NCBI GenBank assembly: GCA_944472155.2
Contig: OX235271.1
Span: 83,589,256 to 83,653,255, forward strand
DNA from: Trichobilharzia szidati
Lineage: Eukaryota > Platyhelminthes > Trematoda > Strigeidida > Schistosomatidae
Direction of reading: 5' to 3'
Length of the DNA stretch: 64,000 bases
The translations under genes were made by a program, and so were the position numbers. A model generated the notes under the pieces. That model was not told where the DNA came from. It saw nothing but the letters and a program-made list of their open reading frames with translations, and did not search any database. This document shows, piece by piece, positions 1 to 10,800 of this stretch. The number at the start of each line of letters is the position of its first letter. Position 1 is the first letter of the stretch.

Positions 1-58
1 TCTGCAGTTCTAACGACACATCTCTGGAAATATTCCTTTTGTTGCTAAGGCAATTCAC

Positions 59-97
59 TCTCTCTCTCTCCCTACATATACATATATATATATATAA
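59..97. repeat. (TC)n / (AT)n microsatellite
   Basis: A short run of TC dinucleotides is followed by a CATATATA-type AT run. It is simple-sequence DNA with no coding signal, and no gene is visible in bases 1-540 around it. Confidence 0.85.
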
Positions 98-539
98 ATG
101 TAGAAGATGAGAGAAGTGGTAACGGAATATTTTACTAGGCAAAAGCACAGCATATTTATATATTTTCAGCCACATTTAAGGTCGACAAGGTCAGAGGATA
201 ACAAGCTGTTCTGATTGGTTGTTGATTTTCAGAAGTTTGAACCGTGAGACGAAACGTTTTCCTATGAGATTATTTCCTGGCCACAACGCAAGCTAAATCT
301 AGGTTTGAGGAACAAACACTCAGACTTCTGTAACCATTCACTTAAAATGTTGTGTTTCAGTTTTGGCTACTTCCTACCAATCTACGTCTATATACTATTG
401 ATAAATCTTGTTAGTAGTATACACCATAAATTTGTTAATGGTGCTAATAATCATGAAACGAGATGTAGTAGTGCATCTTAACCTCTAACATTAACTTCTT
501 GAATCTAATATCAAACTGTGACCCACCACTGTAAATTTT

Positions 540-700
540 CATGCAAAACAAAGCCAGATGGATGATACCTTCACCATATGTGACAAAAATTCCCACATCT
601 AGATGATAATGAAGGAGTTCAACAACTGCCAACATTCTGTCAAGTTCAAGTCGGAATCAGATATGAACTCTGAATTTCATTCCCTGAATGTTTTGTTGAA
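540..700 (+). pseudogene. Penelope-like element reverse transcriptase remnant
   Basis: Read on the plus strand, this stretch gives an RT catalytic box of the form WMDDTFTICDKN, then a stop, then KEFNNCQHSVKFKSESDMNS. It aligns residue by residue with the Penelope-like RT remnant on the minus strand near 19,330-19,410 (CMDDTLIICDEN ... KEFNNCHAI). An in-frame stop and surrounding decay show it is dead. It may be the upstream part of the element whose C-terminal part lies at 2,095-2,985. The PLE call rests on that alignment and on the GIY-YIG half of the same family. Confidence 0.7.
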
Positions 701-2090
701 ATAGAAATAAATCTACATGAAGCTAACATGGAATAGTCAATACACGAATTTTCATAAGTGAATCTCTTTGAGATGAAAATGAAACCTGATCAACTGCTTG
801 TCTCCAAGAATAAGGAGGATTTACACCAGTATTACAACAGATGATAGACTGGAGAGACTCAGGGGTGATGATATCCGTTAGAACGTGTTAAATCTTCCGC
901 GCTTAAGGGCTTTCTCAGCTTTGATTGGCTAGAACAGTGGCGGCCAGTTTGATATTTAATTTGTCCTAGGTAGGTAATATCGTGTGCAGGTTTGCGTGGT
1001 TGCGGCGTGCGTTGTTTGCAAGCATGTTTGATGAATATAAATGTAAAATTTGAGTATTCTAACGTTTTCTTTTACTTATTTTGTGCATGTACCAGGCTTG
1101 GTTTATCATACACTCGGTTTGTAACCTGAACATCACAAAATCCCTACAGATAACTTGTTTAATAATAAATGCTTTAGAAACATGAGCCATAAGTGCACCT
1201 TCCATGTCATTCATAGTCACAAGTAATTCATTAAGCATCTCAGAATATCTTAGTGATCTGAAAATGAAAAATTATTAAAACTGATATAACTTAAGTAACA
1301 CGTTTAGTAGTTGTAGGACATAGCTGCGAGCTACTATTCTACAGAAAGTTGATTCTAATTTGAAGCAGTCTGACATTTTAGAAGGACCATCTATACTATT
1401 CTTTTTGCACAAATGCACAATGATATCAAGATTATCTGATGCAATGTAATGCACTCAGCAATTACGGTCTCCCGAAATTCTATGTGACAATGTAAATTAA
1501 ACTAGTATCACATCTTCAACTGAGCGATTTTAACTAGGAACTTCATAGAAATGGATAAAATCACCAGGAAATTCAGCAGATTGCCTCATTCATCGCATAC
1601 TCTCTTCGATGTGTTATGGAATATTTCAATCATCACGGATAATGATAAAAAAGTGTTTGGCATCCTCAAAACGTATATTTATCTTGTGTCTGTGGGCTAG
1701 TTCTCCTTCAAATGTCTCGTTATCATAGAATAACTGCTATGAAAACAACCATTGCATACAGTTAATTTTCAACCTTAATATCCTCAAAAAACTAGCAAAT
1801 AATAGACCATTACGGCTCTAAAACGCGAAGAATAGTCTTTCTATGCTAAATTTCTTATATACGATGAGTTCTTGAAGTAATACATCCTCTGGAATATCAT
1901 GACAGGTTCTTCCATTAATACGAACACAATACTGGAAAATGTTGCTTTTTCGGTTATAGAAGCCTAAAACCAGTTATATATTATCTACTTTCACAAAAAT
2001 AAACGCTTATAACGCCTCTATAGGCGTGAACACGATAACCCATACATTGCGCGATAATATATCACGATAACGTTTATTATCACCCAAGAT
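701..2090. other. No gene recognised
   Basis: AT-rich sequence with no ORF above background and no protein motif I recognise on either strand. The part from about 1,860 may be decayed internal sequence of the flanking Penelope-like element, but I could not align it. Confidence 0.5.
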
Positions 2091-2094
2091 TCAG

Positions 2095-2985
2095 ACAAGT
2101 CCTCATTCAAAACAGTTACCCTATAGGACTCATCGAGAGAAACATGAGAATAAAGAAGAAACATGAAAGAATCTAAACGGTGCCAAACAAATCACTTTTT
2201 ATGAATGTCGATAGTAAATGTGATACTCAGGTCGAGATTCTGAAAAAAGAAACTATCTATCGAGATCGTTGAGAAAAGCCTTCTCTTCGAATGACCTACA
2301 GATCGATTTCTACGGTCGAAAAATGATCAACGGATGTGCAAAGGATAAACTGCCGTTTCAGCTACTTCATTGTGTGTGTGTTTCTAAACTCAATTACTCC
2401 TGTGGAGGTAGTTATATTGGTCGCATAAAATGAACACCTTCCAGACGCATCTCTGATATATTGTTTGGTATGGTTATTAGGAGAATAATGTACAACTGTC
2501 GAACACCTGGTGAACTCAGGTTACACAACTTCACCAGAGTTTTACTTTAAGGTAAGGTCGACTGATACATGAGGCGTTATGTTTCTACACTTGTGTATGG
2601 CGAAGACGCTAGCGACTCATCAATAGAATTCTAAGCTCTATATGTAGAAAAGTTGGGTCCAGTCTATTTTCTACCATGGTCTCAAACTATTCTCTATTTT
2701 TAGTGAGTAATTCACTATTGTCATTCTCACATGTTCCTTTCGTGTATCTTACTGTTTTCCTCTCACCATCTTCATACTTGTCCAGTGGACGATCAATTAC
2801 CTTGTTTCTCATCGAATAACAATTTTCACTCTATAAAATTTCAAACCCTTACTTCTATTGTGTTATTAATTAATGTGCGATTTCTTTCTGTCTTAAGAAT
2901 TCACTTCTGAGTAACTACATTAATTATGACACAAACCGCTATTATTCAATTGTAGGTTGTTATAAGTTTAAATACGATTTTACAG
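2095..2985 (+). pseudogene. Penelope-like element C-terminal region and 3' UTR remnant
   Basis: The plus strand reads LFMNVDSKCDTQVEILKK and then INGCAKDKLPFQLLH..CVCVSKLNYSCGGSYIGRIK in shifting frames. This matches the minus-strand PLE copy at 18,820-19,140 (LFMNVAFKGDTADGILKN; KDKLPLLATSMCVYKFTCSCGANYIGHT). The SYIGR motif is the start of a GIY-YIG-type nuclease domain, typical of canonical Penelope-like elements. The downstream 3' UTR (to 2,985, resuming at 3,306-3,345) also matches the other copy; the gap between is a fold-back repeat that inserted into it. Several frameshifts and stops make it non-functional. Confidence 0.75.
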
Positions 2986-2987
2986 TA

Positions 2988-3305
2988 TTTTGACTGGACA
3001 CTAGTAACTAGTGTGATGTGTCTAGTCTTCTGATCGATGCAAACTGAATTCCATCAGTCATGTTTGCAATGTGGCCACCATTCTAGGTAGCTCGCCATCA
3101 CGGTGCACATTGATTTGATGATATTAGATGGTCGGCAGGAAGCCCTGCTCTACCTAGATTTCGAACTAGCGTCACCCAGTGCTGCAGAAGGGACATGAGT
3201 TCCTTCGAGGTTACAGATACGCCTTGTTGACTGGTGAGTGCCAATTAGCACGAAACCTAGGTCCAAGGCTTCCCGCCGATCGCCTCCAACCATCTAATAC
3301 TATTC
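2988..3305. repeat. Family D fold-back repeat, copy 1
   Basis: It opens with the palindromic end GACACTAGTAACTAGTGT. That end is the reverse complement of the 3' end of the family D copy at 16,425-16,810. It is followed by a forward family D body ending in the GCCTCCAACCATCTAATA motif. It is inserted within the PLE 3' UTR, whose homology resumes at about 3,306. Other copies are at 7,071, 16,197, 16,425 and 29,852. Confidence 0.75.
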
Positions 3306-3647
3306 TACAGTCTTAGAAGATGACTTCGTCGATACAGGAGATTTTCATCAAAATTCAAAGTCGTCTGGTGTCACAGAATATCAAAACAATAAATGCCAGA
3401 TAGAGTGAACCTATAATCTACTCTAAGCTTTATGAACATAATTCCACTATTGACATAAGAAGTTGTGAGTGATTCCTAGTCCCTTCACCATTATTCCAAT
3501 TGAATCTATCATCTCAGACATGAAAGGCAGGAGCATGCGATCGCAGAACCACTCTCATAACAATAATAATATTGACAATAGTTTGACTGTAAACAATAAA
3601 GACTTACATAAGTACTGAAAGGGTAAGAATGATTTTCATAATAACAA

Positions 3648-3802
3648 TCAGTGGTTAGGACTCTCGCCGACCATGCACATGGTCCGGAGTTCGATCCCCT
3701 GCCGACGCACACCTGATATCTATGGTCAGCCTGCAAAATTTGGGCTACAGATATCACATGCTGAAAACTCCATACCTGTACCAAAAAATACGGTGTGGAA
3801 TC
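3648..3802 (+). mobile_element. tRNA-derived SINE, family B
   Basis: The head has the B-box-like GGAGTTCGATCCCC after an A-box-like AGTGGTTAGGACTC. The body (GATATCTATGG ... ACGGTGTGGAATCAAGC) matches the copy at 31,383-31,586. The first few bases of the tRNA-like head are missing. The tail is rich in A with ATCAAA repeats. Elements of this type are non-coding and depend on a LINE for movement. Confidence 0.8.
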
Positions 3803-3804
3803 AA

Positions 3805-4795
3805 GCTGTAATCAAAATCAAAAAATCAAATCACTAAACAACTGTCTTTAAGATTTAAAATCAGACTTTCATATGTATATACACAGGCATTATATAAAGG
3901 AAGCCGGAACTAAACAGATTTTTATAGTACATATGTGTGCACGGATCCACCCATGGAAATAGAATATGTTCAACTTAACATTTCTTTGTGTGATAGAAGT
4001 AATACTGTTGCATACAGACCGGTTAGTTCCTTTTCTTGGGGTTTGGGAGGTAAAAATCTAAAGAAAGTATTACTAAACACCCTCCACCCTCAAAAAAAGG
4101 AAAAAAAAACTAGTCAAACCACCCAAAAAAATGAAAAACAGGCCACCACTTCTTTTAAACTATTTTCATTCTCTTGAATCTCTATTCTTTCTATTATTTT
4201 AATAAACCTTTATTACTATAATTTATCCCAACTCCAGATTATTATTATTACTAGGTGTTTCCTCTGTGTATAGAATTCTTAAAAGGAAGTACACTGGATA
4301 TCTTGTAAAAATATGCATATAGACACGTATAAATGGCACTTCTTTAATAGAAAAAAAAATAAGCAAGAATCGTAAAGGAAATGAAACTGTTAGATTTAAA
4401 ACTCCCCTAAATCCCATTATTTTTTTTCTTTTTAAATATGAAGGGAAGTGCTGCGAAAAAAGGAAGTAACCTGCCTACCTGCTTACTGGTCTACAGATGA
4501 GATAGAAAAACTAGCTAGCCACTCAAGTGTACAGCTTAAGGACTTACACTATCAAAATACACATAAGCTCATTGTTTCCTGTTACATATACCTTGTCTTA
4601 CACAAAAGGATAACCATGAATACATCAAGAGTTGTTTGATGAATAAGGCTTACTGTCTATAAAAGCTCTCTATGTGGTAAAATAAATCACTTTTTTTTAC
4701 TATATGATAGCTTTCTAGAATGAACAATAATTTCTCTTAATTTTTAAGCATTGGTTTTGTAGGGAATTTTTGTTTAATTGGTTGGAGGTGAGGCG
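3805..4795. other. No gene recognised
   Basis: AT-rich spacer with A-runs at 4,090-4,135 and T-runs near 4,420. ORFs of 60-80 codons occur at 3,935-4,177 (+), 4,223-4,417 (-) and 4,448-4,639 (+), but they are of background length and match nothing I recognise. Confidence 0.5.
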
Positions 4796-5045
4796 GTAAC
4801 TCTTCGAAGAAGACACTGCGAAGTGGTCGAGCTATGTCATGAATTGGCAGAAGTTAGAACTTATGCGCTGTCCAGTGGGTCGGGTTCCCAGTGACTTGAT
4901 GGTCGTCTACGAGCTTGCTGGCCTTGTAACCAGGTCCTGGGTTCGAACCCCAGTGGGTTTGTACTGCTGAAGAGTCCCAAACTGGCAGAATGAAACAGCT
5001 GTCAGCTCATGATGAAATCCTCCAAACCAATTTCTCTAAATATTC
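4796..5045 (+). mobile_element. Hammerhead-bearing SINE (Sm-alpha-like, family C), copy 1
   Basis: A tRNA-like B box (GGGTTCGAACCCC at about 4,940) is followed by GTACTGCTGAAGAGTCCC and GAAACAGCTGTC, the layout of a hammerhead core. Further copies with the same order lie at 13,900, 17,530, 22,750, 22,895 and 25,235. Schistosome Sm-alpha elements are known short interspersed repeats with a pol III promoter and a hammerhead ribozyme; membership here is inferred from motif order. Confidence 0.75.
4961..5003 (+). ncRNA. Hammerhead-like core (probably inactive)
   Basis: CTGAAGA (4,967-4,973) fits the hammerhead CUGANGA box and GAAA (4,992-4,995) the second conserved box. ACAG/CTGT around GAAAC would make a minimal stem III ending in a GTC-type cleavage triplet. 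Stem II is broken here: GTCC is followed by CTGGCAGAAT instead of a clean GGAC. Stem I is also weakened. Probably a decayed ribozyme. Confidence 0.5.
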
Positions 5046-5450
5046 CTAAAATCTGATATAGGATGTAAGCGATCAGTATTCATGACAGTCCACGTAAAAT
5101 AAGTATAGCGTGTATGGTTTCACCTACGGCATTGGATTATCAGCCATTGTAGATTTCATCACGAACCAACATCCATTTAAAGAATCGTTGAAAACCTGAA
5201 TGGATGTCGTGAAATTGTAATGAAAAGTCATCGTCATTGAGTCAAATTCACAATTTTGCAATCTACACAGCTAGAAAGGTTAGATCTCATCATAGTTTTC
5301 TATGGAAACCAAAACTATTCAGATGACAAAATGTGACCTGCTTGAAACCTTAAGCGATAATCAAAAAAGTTTGCATGAAAATATATACTACTGATTGACT
5401 GAGATGAGTAGTTGGACACAATCCATATCAACCAGTAGTGCTTGCTAGCC

Positions 5451-5452
<2 letters not shown>

Positions 5453-5494
<42 letters not shown>
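5453..5494. repeat. (AT)n microsatellite
   Basis: About 40 bases of pure alternating AT. Confidence 0.95.
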
Positions 5495-5495
<1 letters not shown>

Positions 5496-5514
5496 CTATT
5501 TTTTCTATTCCTTT

Positions 5515-5737
5515 ACATTCCTAGTGGAACATAGAGCTTTAAGCTAGAAGTTTTAAGTTTCGGTAGCAGTGGTATTCATTTTTACGTGATGGGGTTTCTA
5601 ACCTCATGCCCAACCTTCCTTATTTACCAGTCTTATTACTGGCTTAGAGAGGTTTTAGGAGTGCGTCGGCCGGGGATCGAACCCCAAACCACCTGCGTGG
5701 TTGGCGGGCATTTTACCACTGTGCCACCGACGCACAT
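5515..5737 (-). mobile_element. tRNA-derived SINE, family A (reverse orientation)
   Basis: The reverse complement starts with a tRNA-like head (TGCGTCGGTGGCACAGTGG ... GGGGTTCGATCCCCGGCCG) and ends with the family A tail that includes a TTCCACT motif. It is nearly full length compared with the copy at 34,162-34,390. The 66-residue plus-strand ORF here is a shadow of the SINE. Confidence 0.8.
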
Positions 5738-6059
5738 GTATTATACTATGATCCAGAATAATAAAGGACACAATAGTCACAATTAAAACTCAAATCAACA
5801 TATCGTGTTTCCAAGTTACACGTCAACATGATTAATAATAACCATTGGGCATGAATTTTCTTAATTTGTATATTCTCAATCTGAAAATGAAAGTCATTCA
5901 GAAGTAATCATTTGTTGAATACATATGCCACCTAAATTATTTAAGAACTTTCATGAGCCTTAATAAAATAGTTGCTAATCTAACCTCAGAGCTGGTACAA
6001 AATGTGTGTTTGACAGTTACCAAACTGTGCCATCTATAGTGCCGGTTTTATTCTTGTTA

Positions 6060-6365
6060 GGAGAAGCAACATGATGAGCAGTAACAAAGTTAGGCGTAGA
6101 AAGTCAGATGAGTTCGTGAAGTCCAATTGATTGAGGTAGATAGGACATACGTTATGCATACCGTATACAGTGTTAGCTGAAGTAGTCTTAAGTTATAAGA
6201 AAGTTAGGGGTGATCATACTAAAAACTGGCATCAGTCGAGGAAGCCTTTGACTATTAGTTTGAACCAAATAAAGAAGTTCAGACAGCCTGGTCTGTGGTC
6301 GTCAAAATGTTGAAGACTCTTGCAGAAATGACTAAGAATCGTTCATTGCTCTTCATTTAATTATT
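6060..6365 (+). pseudogene. RTE-1 LINE 3' ORF remnant
   Basis: Frame-shifted fragments such as NWHQSRKPLTISLNQIKKFR followed by an RLLQK-type end resemble the last 80 residues of the RTE-1 polyprotein, best seen in the copy at 20,105-20,660 (TWHQSMKSTTVSLSHVGRCR). It is old, with stops in all frames. Confidence 0.5.
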
Positions 6366-6599
6366 CCTTCTAGTTCATGTTTTATCTATTGCAGGTAGCA
6401 TCATTCCATAATTATCCACCTGTTTTGTGAGGTTCCCCAAAGTGAAAGTTTGTCGGTCAATCAGACACTGATCATGTGAATACCTCTTAAAGACTGCCAG
6501 TCTCATGTTAAAAGAAAATTTAGATGAACATCAGTTTCTGCCAATCATGTGAACGTATAAATTCAAAATATGATATTGCTTTCATTTTTAACTAACACT

Positions 6600-6965
6600 A
6601 GCCATGGAATCCGGGATGCGCACTTTGTCCTATTCAGGACTCGTCACTGAATGTGCCTGAAATCCCCTGTGAGTGATGGTGTTCCCACTGATACTAGAAG
6701 CTACCATTCATCGTTTCAAACACCAAACCACGAGAGGCAACTTTTGTGCAACAGAGATAAATTCCTGTTTTAAGTGAATTTCCATTTTCCCAGTTGATTA
6801 GTCCGGAATGGTTTACCAAAAACAGGACAAAATACGCACCCTAGATTTCAATGCTAGTCACCATCCAAGAAATAACATTATATTAACTGTCAGATATCTT
6901 CGAGGCGCCCGTACCAGGTGTCAACATTTCAAAATTTCGGTCTAATCAATCAACGGGAAAAGCAA
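6600..6965. repeat. Unclassified interspersed repeat E, copy 1
   Basis: Shares blocks with 10,575-10,875, including a GGACAAAATACGCACCC / GGACGAAATACAGAGCATCC segment, a GATTTCAATGCTAG / GATTCCATTGCTAG segment and a CAATCAATCAACGGGA block in the same order. No protein is visible. Confidence 0.55.
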
Positions 6966-7070
6966 AAATTGACTTAAACGAAATAATAACCTTCAGGTAA
7001 GTGTAGAACTTGACCATTGTGGTGGAATGTAATTCCATATTAGATAAGTTTATTTTAAATATCACACAGA

Positions 7071-7225
7071 GATGCAATATTAACAGTCCGAGTCCAGATC
7101 TCAGAGGGAATATCATTTCCTTCGAGGATGTAGATATACGTCTTGCTGACGATCATCAACAACCACGAAGTTAAAGCCCAGGGCTTCTTATCTACTTGCG
7201 CCTCCAACTAACATCAGCTTCAATA
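7071..7225 (+). repeat. Family D repeat fragment
   Basis: The order of motifs (TTTCCTTCGAGGATGTAGATATACGT, then CTTGCTGACGA, then CAGGGCTTCTTATC and GCGCCTCCAACTAACATC) follows the family D body at 16,560-16,665, with heavy divergence. Confidence 0.5.
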
Positions 7226-7650
7226 TCTAAAAAAGAACATGCGGGGTAGCAGTGAACTTGAATTCCTCACCAAATATATATATGTACCTTCTTCCCCTTT
7301 CTTATCTTAATTCTCCCCCCTAAAAATACTTTCTAATACTGTCCGTAAAACCTTGTAATAAAATGAAGGAAAACATTTCTTTAAGTATTTTATATTCAAA
7401 ACTTTCAGCAGTAGCAGGTATAGAATGACAAAAAAGGCATTTTATCACAGAAAAATTTAAGTAATTTCAATTTCTTAAGAAAAAATATTTTGAATGAAAA
7501 GACGAAAAGAAAAATTATGTTAAAAAAACAACACAATACAATAAATCAGGATGCAGTATTGTGAAGTTAATACAAAGAAGGATGTACATATATGAATTTA
7601 CATTTGAAATATAATATGAATGTATGTATGCATATTATAAAATAAAATTT
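7225..7650. other. LIG4 3' flank, no other feature
   Basis: AT-rich sequence after the LIG4 stop with A-runs; presumably 3' UTR and intergenic DNA. No ORF or repeat family recognised. Confidence 0.5.
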
Positions 7651-7654
7651 TCAG

Positions 7655-7852
7655 TTAGTCATTGTCTCTCACTAGTGAATGATTCACTTCTGAAGACCAA
7701 CTATTTTGTTCAATACATTCAGTCATCCAGGTATCTTTAACAAAATGTGGAACACGAGTAAATTGATTTATCCAGCCAATGATTGTTGAATAATTTTCAT
7801 TTAGCCAAGAATTCAACTCCACTTGTTGCGACGATGTCAATGAAGACGACAG
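7655..7852 (-). CDS. LIG4: LIG4 exon 12 (residues 1053-1117, stop)
   Basis: The acceptor is CTAAAG|CTG. It ends BRCT2 with FVKDTWMTECIEQNSW, the conserved tryptophan helix, and stops at TAA (7,657-7,655). No convincing AATAAA was seen on the minus strand in the next 500 bases, so the polyadenylation site is unassigned. Confidence 0.9.
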   Translation of the reverse strand: MSSSLTSSQQVELNSWLNENYSTIIGWINQFTRVPHFVKDTWMTECIEQNSWSSEVNHSLVRDND

Positions 7853-10800
7853 CTTTAGAATAGAATAGAACAGAAAAGGAAATTAAAGCAAAATTCCAGA
7901 GAAAAACTATGCATAATACTGACTGACTAACTGAGATGATTAAAACAATTAGTCCCTTTGATAAATTTGAATAATGCATTAAGAAGACAAATTTCGCGAG
8001 ATGATATCATTTCGTAGTTTCTTTACAACCGCTTTACAACTAACATGGTTAACAATAATAAAATAAAGTTCATGACAATTACTCAGTTAAATAAAAACAA
8101 AAGTACATACTACTTCAGGGACATAAATTTTCTAATTTATTAGTAAGTTAACTGGTAGGACAAAGTTTTCATCAAATAAATTATCATCAAGTCCCTTATT
8201 GGAATATTTGATCTACACTCAATAAATCATGAACTTGAGTTCCACAACATCAACTGAGGTTGAAATATCGAGTTAGTGCGTCATATTGTCTACTATACAA
8301 AATCTCAATACGATCGAATAAACCCGCAAGATACCTTCACCTATTTTTGCCTTAAGAGACGATATTTTGGGGATAAGGTTAATTATAGTTTCGACTGCAT
8401 GCAAGCATTACGGCTTGATTGTCACAACACTACATTCCAAGTGACTGACTGGTTTCAACATAGAACTCTGCACCGATGTGCGGCATTTCGAGTCGCCACA
8501 CTCCATGTAGCACACAAAGCAAGAGAAGAAGGTAAAAAGAAACGTAAAATAGAGACAGTAAACAGAGATATCAGGCAAAAGAATAGTAATATCAAAGGAC
8601 AATATAGTTTCATTGGGTATTATAAGTCACAAGGAGCGGGTGCATCTGCGCCATTGAGAACGACTTTGAGCCATATAACCAATTGTCTTCAGCCTTCAAT
8701 GATATTCACCTTCCCGAGGACCTTAACCAGGAAGTCTACACCTCCCTACGTGGCTGGCTTAAACTAACTGTTGTGGATTTCATTGACTGCTGAGGCCATG
8801 TTTTGGTTTGACCGCCACTAGCTGTTTTCCAGCTTGACCATATGTCAGCTAACTTTGCCCTTCGAGGGAGGCGATGCTTAGGCATACGTGTAGCACCTAT
8901 CCTAACAATCGCAGTCGATGTAGCTTCAGAGCCTAATTAATTGATTTCCCATCTTTAACTAGCACTCGTTGCCTAACCTCAATATTTCTCACCCTACTAT
9001 ACACACAAGAGATAGAACGCAGGCACCTATGATCAAAGACAGCTAGCTTTTTCATGTCCTCTACTCTCAGTGGCCAGGTCTCACAGCCATAAAGGAGGAT
9101 GGAGCGAACTGCTGAGCAGTACACACGTCCTTTGGTCGATAGCCGAATATCACGTCTACGCCAGAGACGGCGTAAACTGGCGTATGCGAAACGAGCCTTC
9201 TGTATCCGTTCTAAAATTTCGTCAGCGATCAGCCCGTTGGGGCTGATGCAAGTTCCCAAATAAGTGAAGTGGTCAACGCGCTCTACCACTTCACTCCCTA
9301 TTTCTAAGCTAGGAGTCGATGCAGTTCAGAGTCCTGTAGCATCATCTTACATTTGGCGGGAGCGAATCGCATGCCGAACATTATCAGATTACACCTCAAG
9401 GTGTTCAGAAGACTCTGCATTTTGTACTACATTCCAAACCCAATAAGCTATGATCAACACAGAGACGTGTCTAGTTCGTTTACTAAAATAGATGACGTTG
9501 TCAAACCTGCCTAATGAAATGTCTATTACAAGACAAACAGCTCATTAAGTAAGTTTCATTGAAAGCCATGATATTATGGGAATGATGTATAAATGATTAA
9601 TTGAAGGAGTGATATAGGGCTTCAGCAACACATCTCCATTTCATCTTTTTTAAGTGGCTACGAGAGCGCCTACAAGCCTTTATTTTCTCCTCACACGATC
9701 TTATGCACGTCATCGTCGGACGCCTGACTCGTCACCTGCTTCCCATTCGGGTTCCATCAGATGACCAGGAGCACGATATTCTCCAAAGGTATCCTTCAAC
9801 GTTTGTCAAATCTACTGCCATCCCCTCCTGCCTATTTGTTAGGTGGCAGGTCCATGGATGGTTCTTTGCAAGAGTTGCTTTATTGCTTATCTTTTCTGAC
9901 AATCTCATCTTCATTCAATATCGAGCAAGGGCAGCTGCTGATGAATATCTACAGTAGCCTGTTGGAAATGCTTTCGGTGACGCTCGTGCTGCATCCTAAC
10001 ATGTCCCCACAGCTAGTATTAATTCAAAGTACTCAAGTCGTAATAAAAACAAAGGTGAAAAATACACGAAAACACTGATAAACTTACCATTACAATATGT
10101 GTTGGATTGATACACCACTTGTTATTAATTGATCTCACACAATCAGTAGTATGCGAATCCACAGATAAAAAATTATGATAAGCCGAATTTAGAAGTGACT
10201 GTAAATTAGAAATTGACTCAGATTTATCAATACAAATTGGTCCTATACACAGACAACCGAGTCTACGCATATCAGTTATCATTAATTGTTGTTGCAGTTC
10301 TAAAGCGAATGAATCGACCGTCTGTTCCTCTTTATTTGGATTAAATATTGGACGGATAAGGGCTAAAATATATCCTGTCATTGGATGTAGAACATCAGTA
10401 TCTCCTTTAAATTCATTTAACAAAAGCTTTAACTTTGAATAATGATTGAGTTTAGGTACCTGATGGGATTCAAATAAATAAGGGAGGAGTCACATAGACA
10501 ACATTAACAATAAAGACAACATAAATACCAGGGGCTAACCAGTTCAAAACAGTCAGTTCTTAAAAACATAAGCGAATAATGCTGCGGTGCTTGAAACGAT
10601 GGATGCAGGATTCGAGTCTTAGTAGAAAAAACATCAATCACTAGGAATTCAGGTGCATCCAGTCAACGAGTTCCAAGTAGGACGAAATACAGAGCATCCT
10701 GGATTCCATTGCTAGGCACCATCAACTAAAATAACTTCATGTCAATCATTAGACATTGTGAAAGCGTCCGTACTAAAAGCTGGCATGTCAACAGAGAATG

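Noticed and set aside
8276..8767. 163-codon plus-strand ORF
   Set aside because: Antisense to the 3' end of an RTE-1 relic; the matching segment at 20,100-20,340 has no equivalent open frame and no domain is seen.
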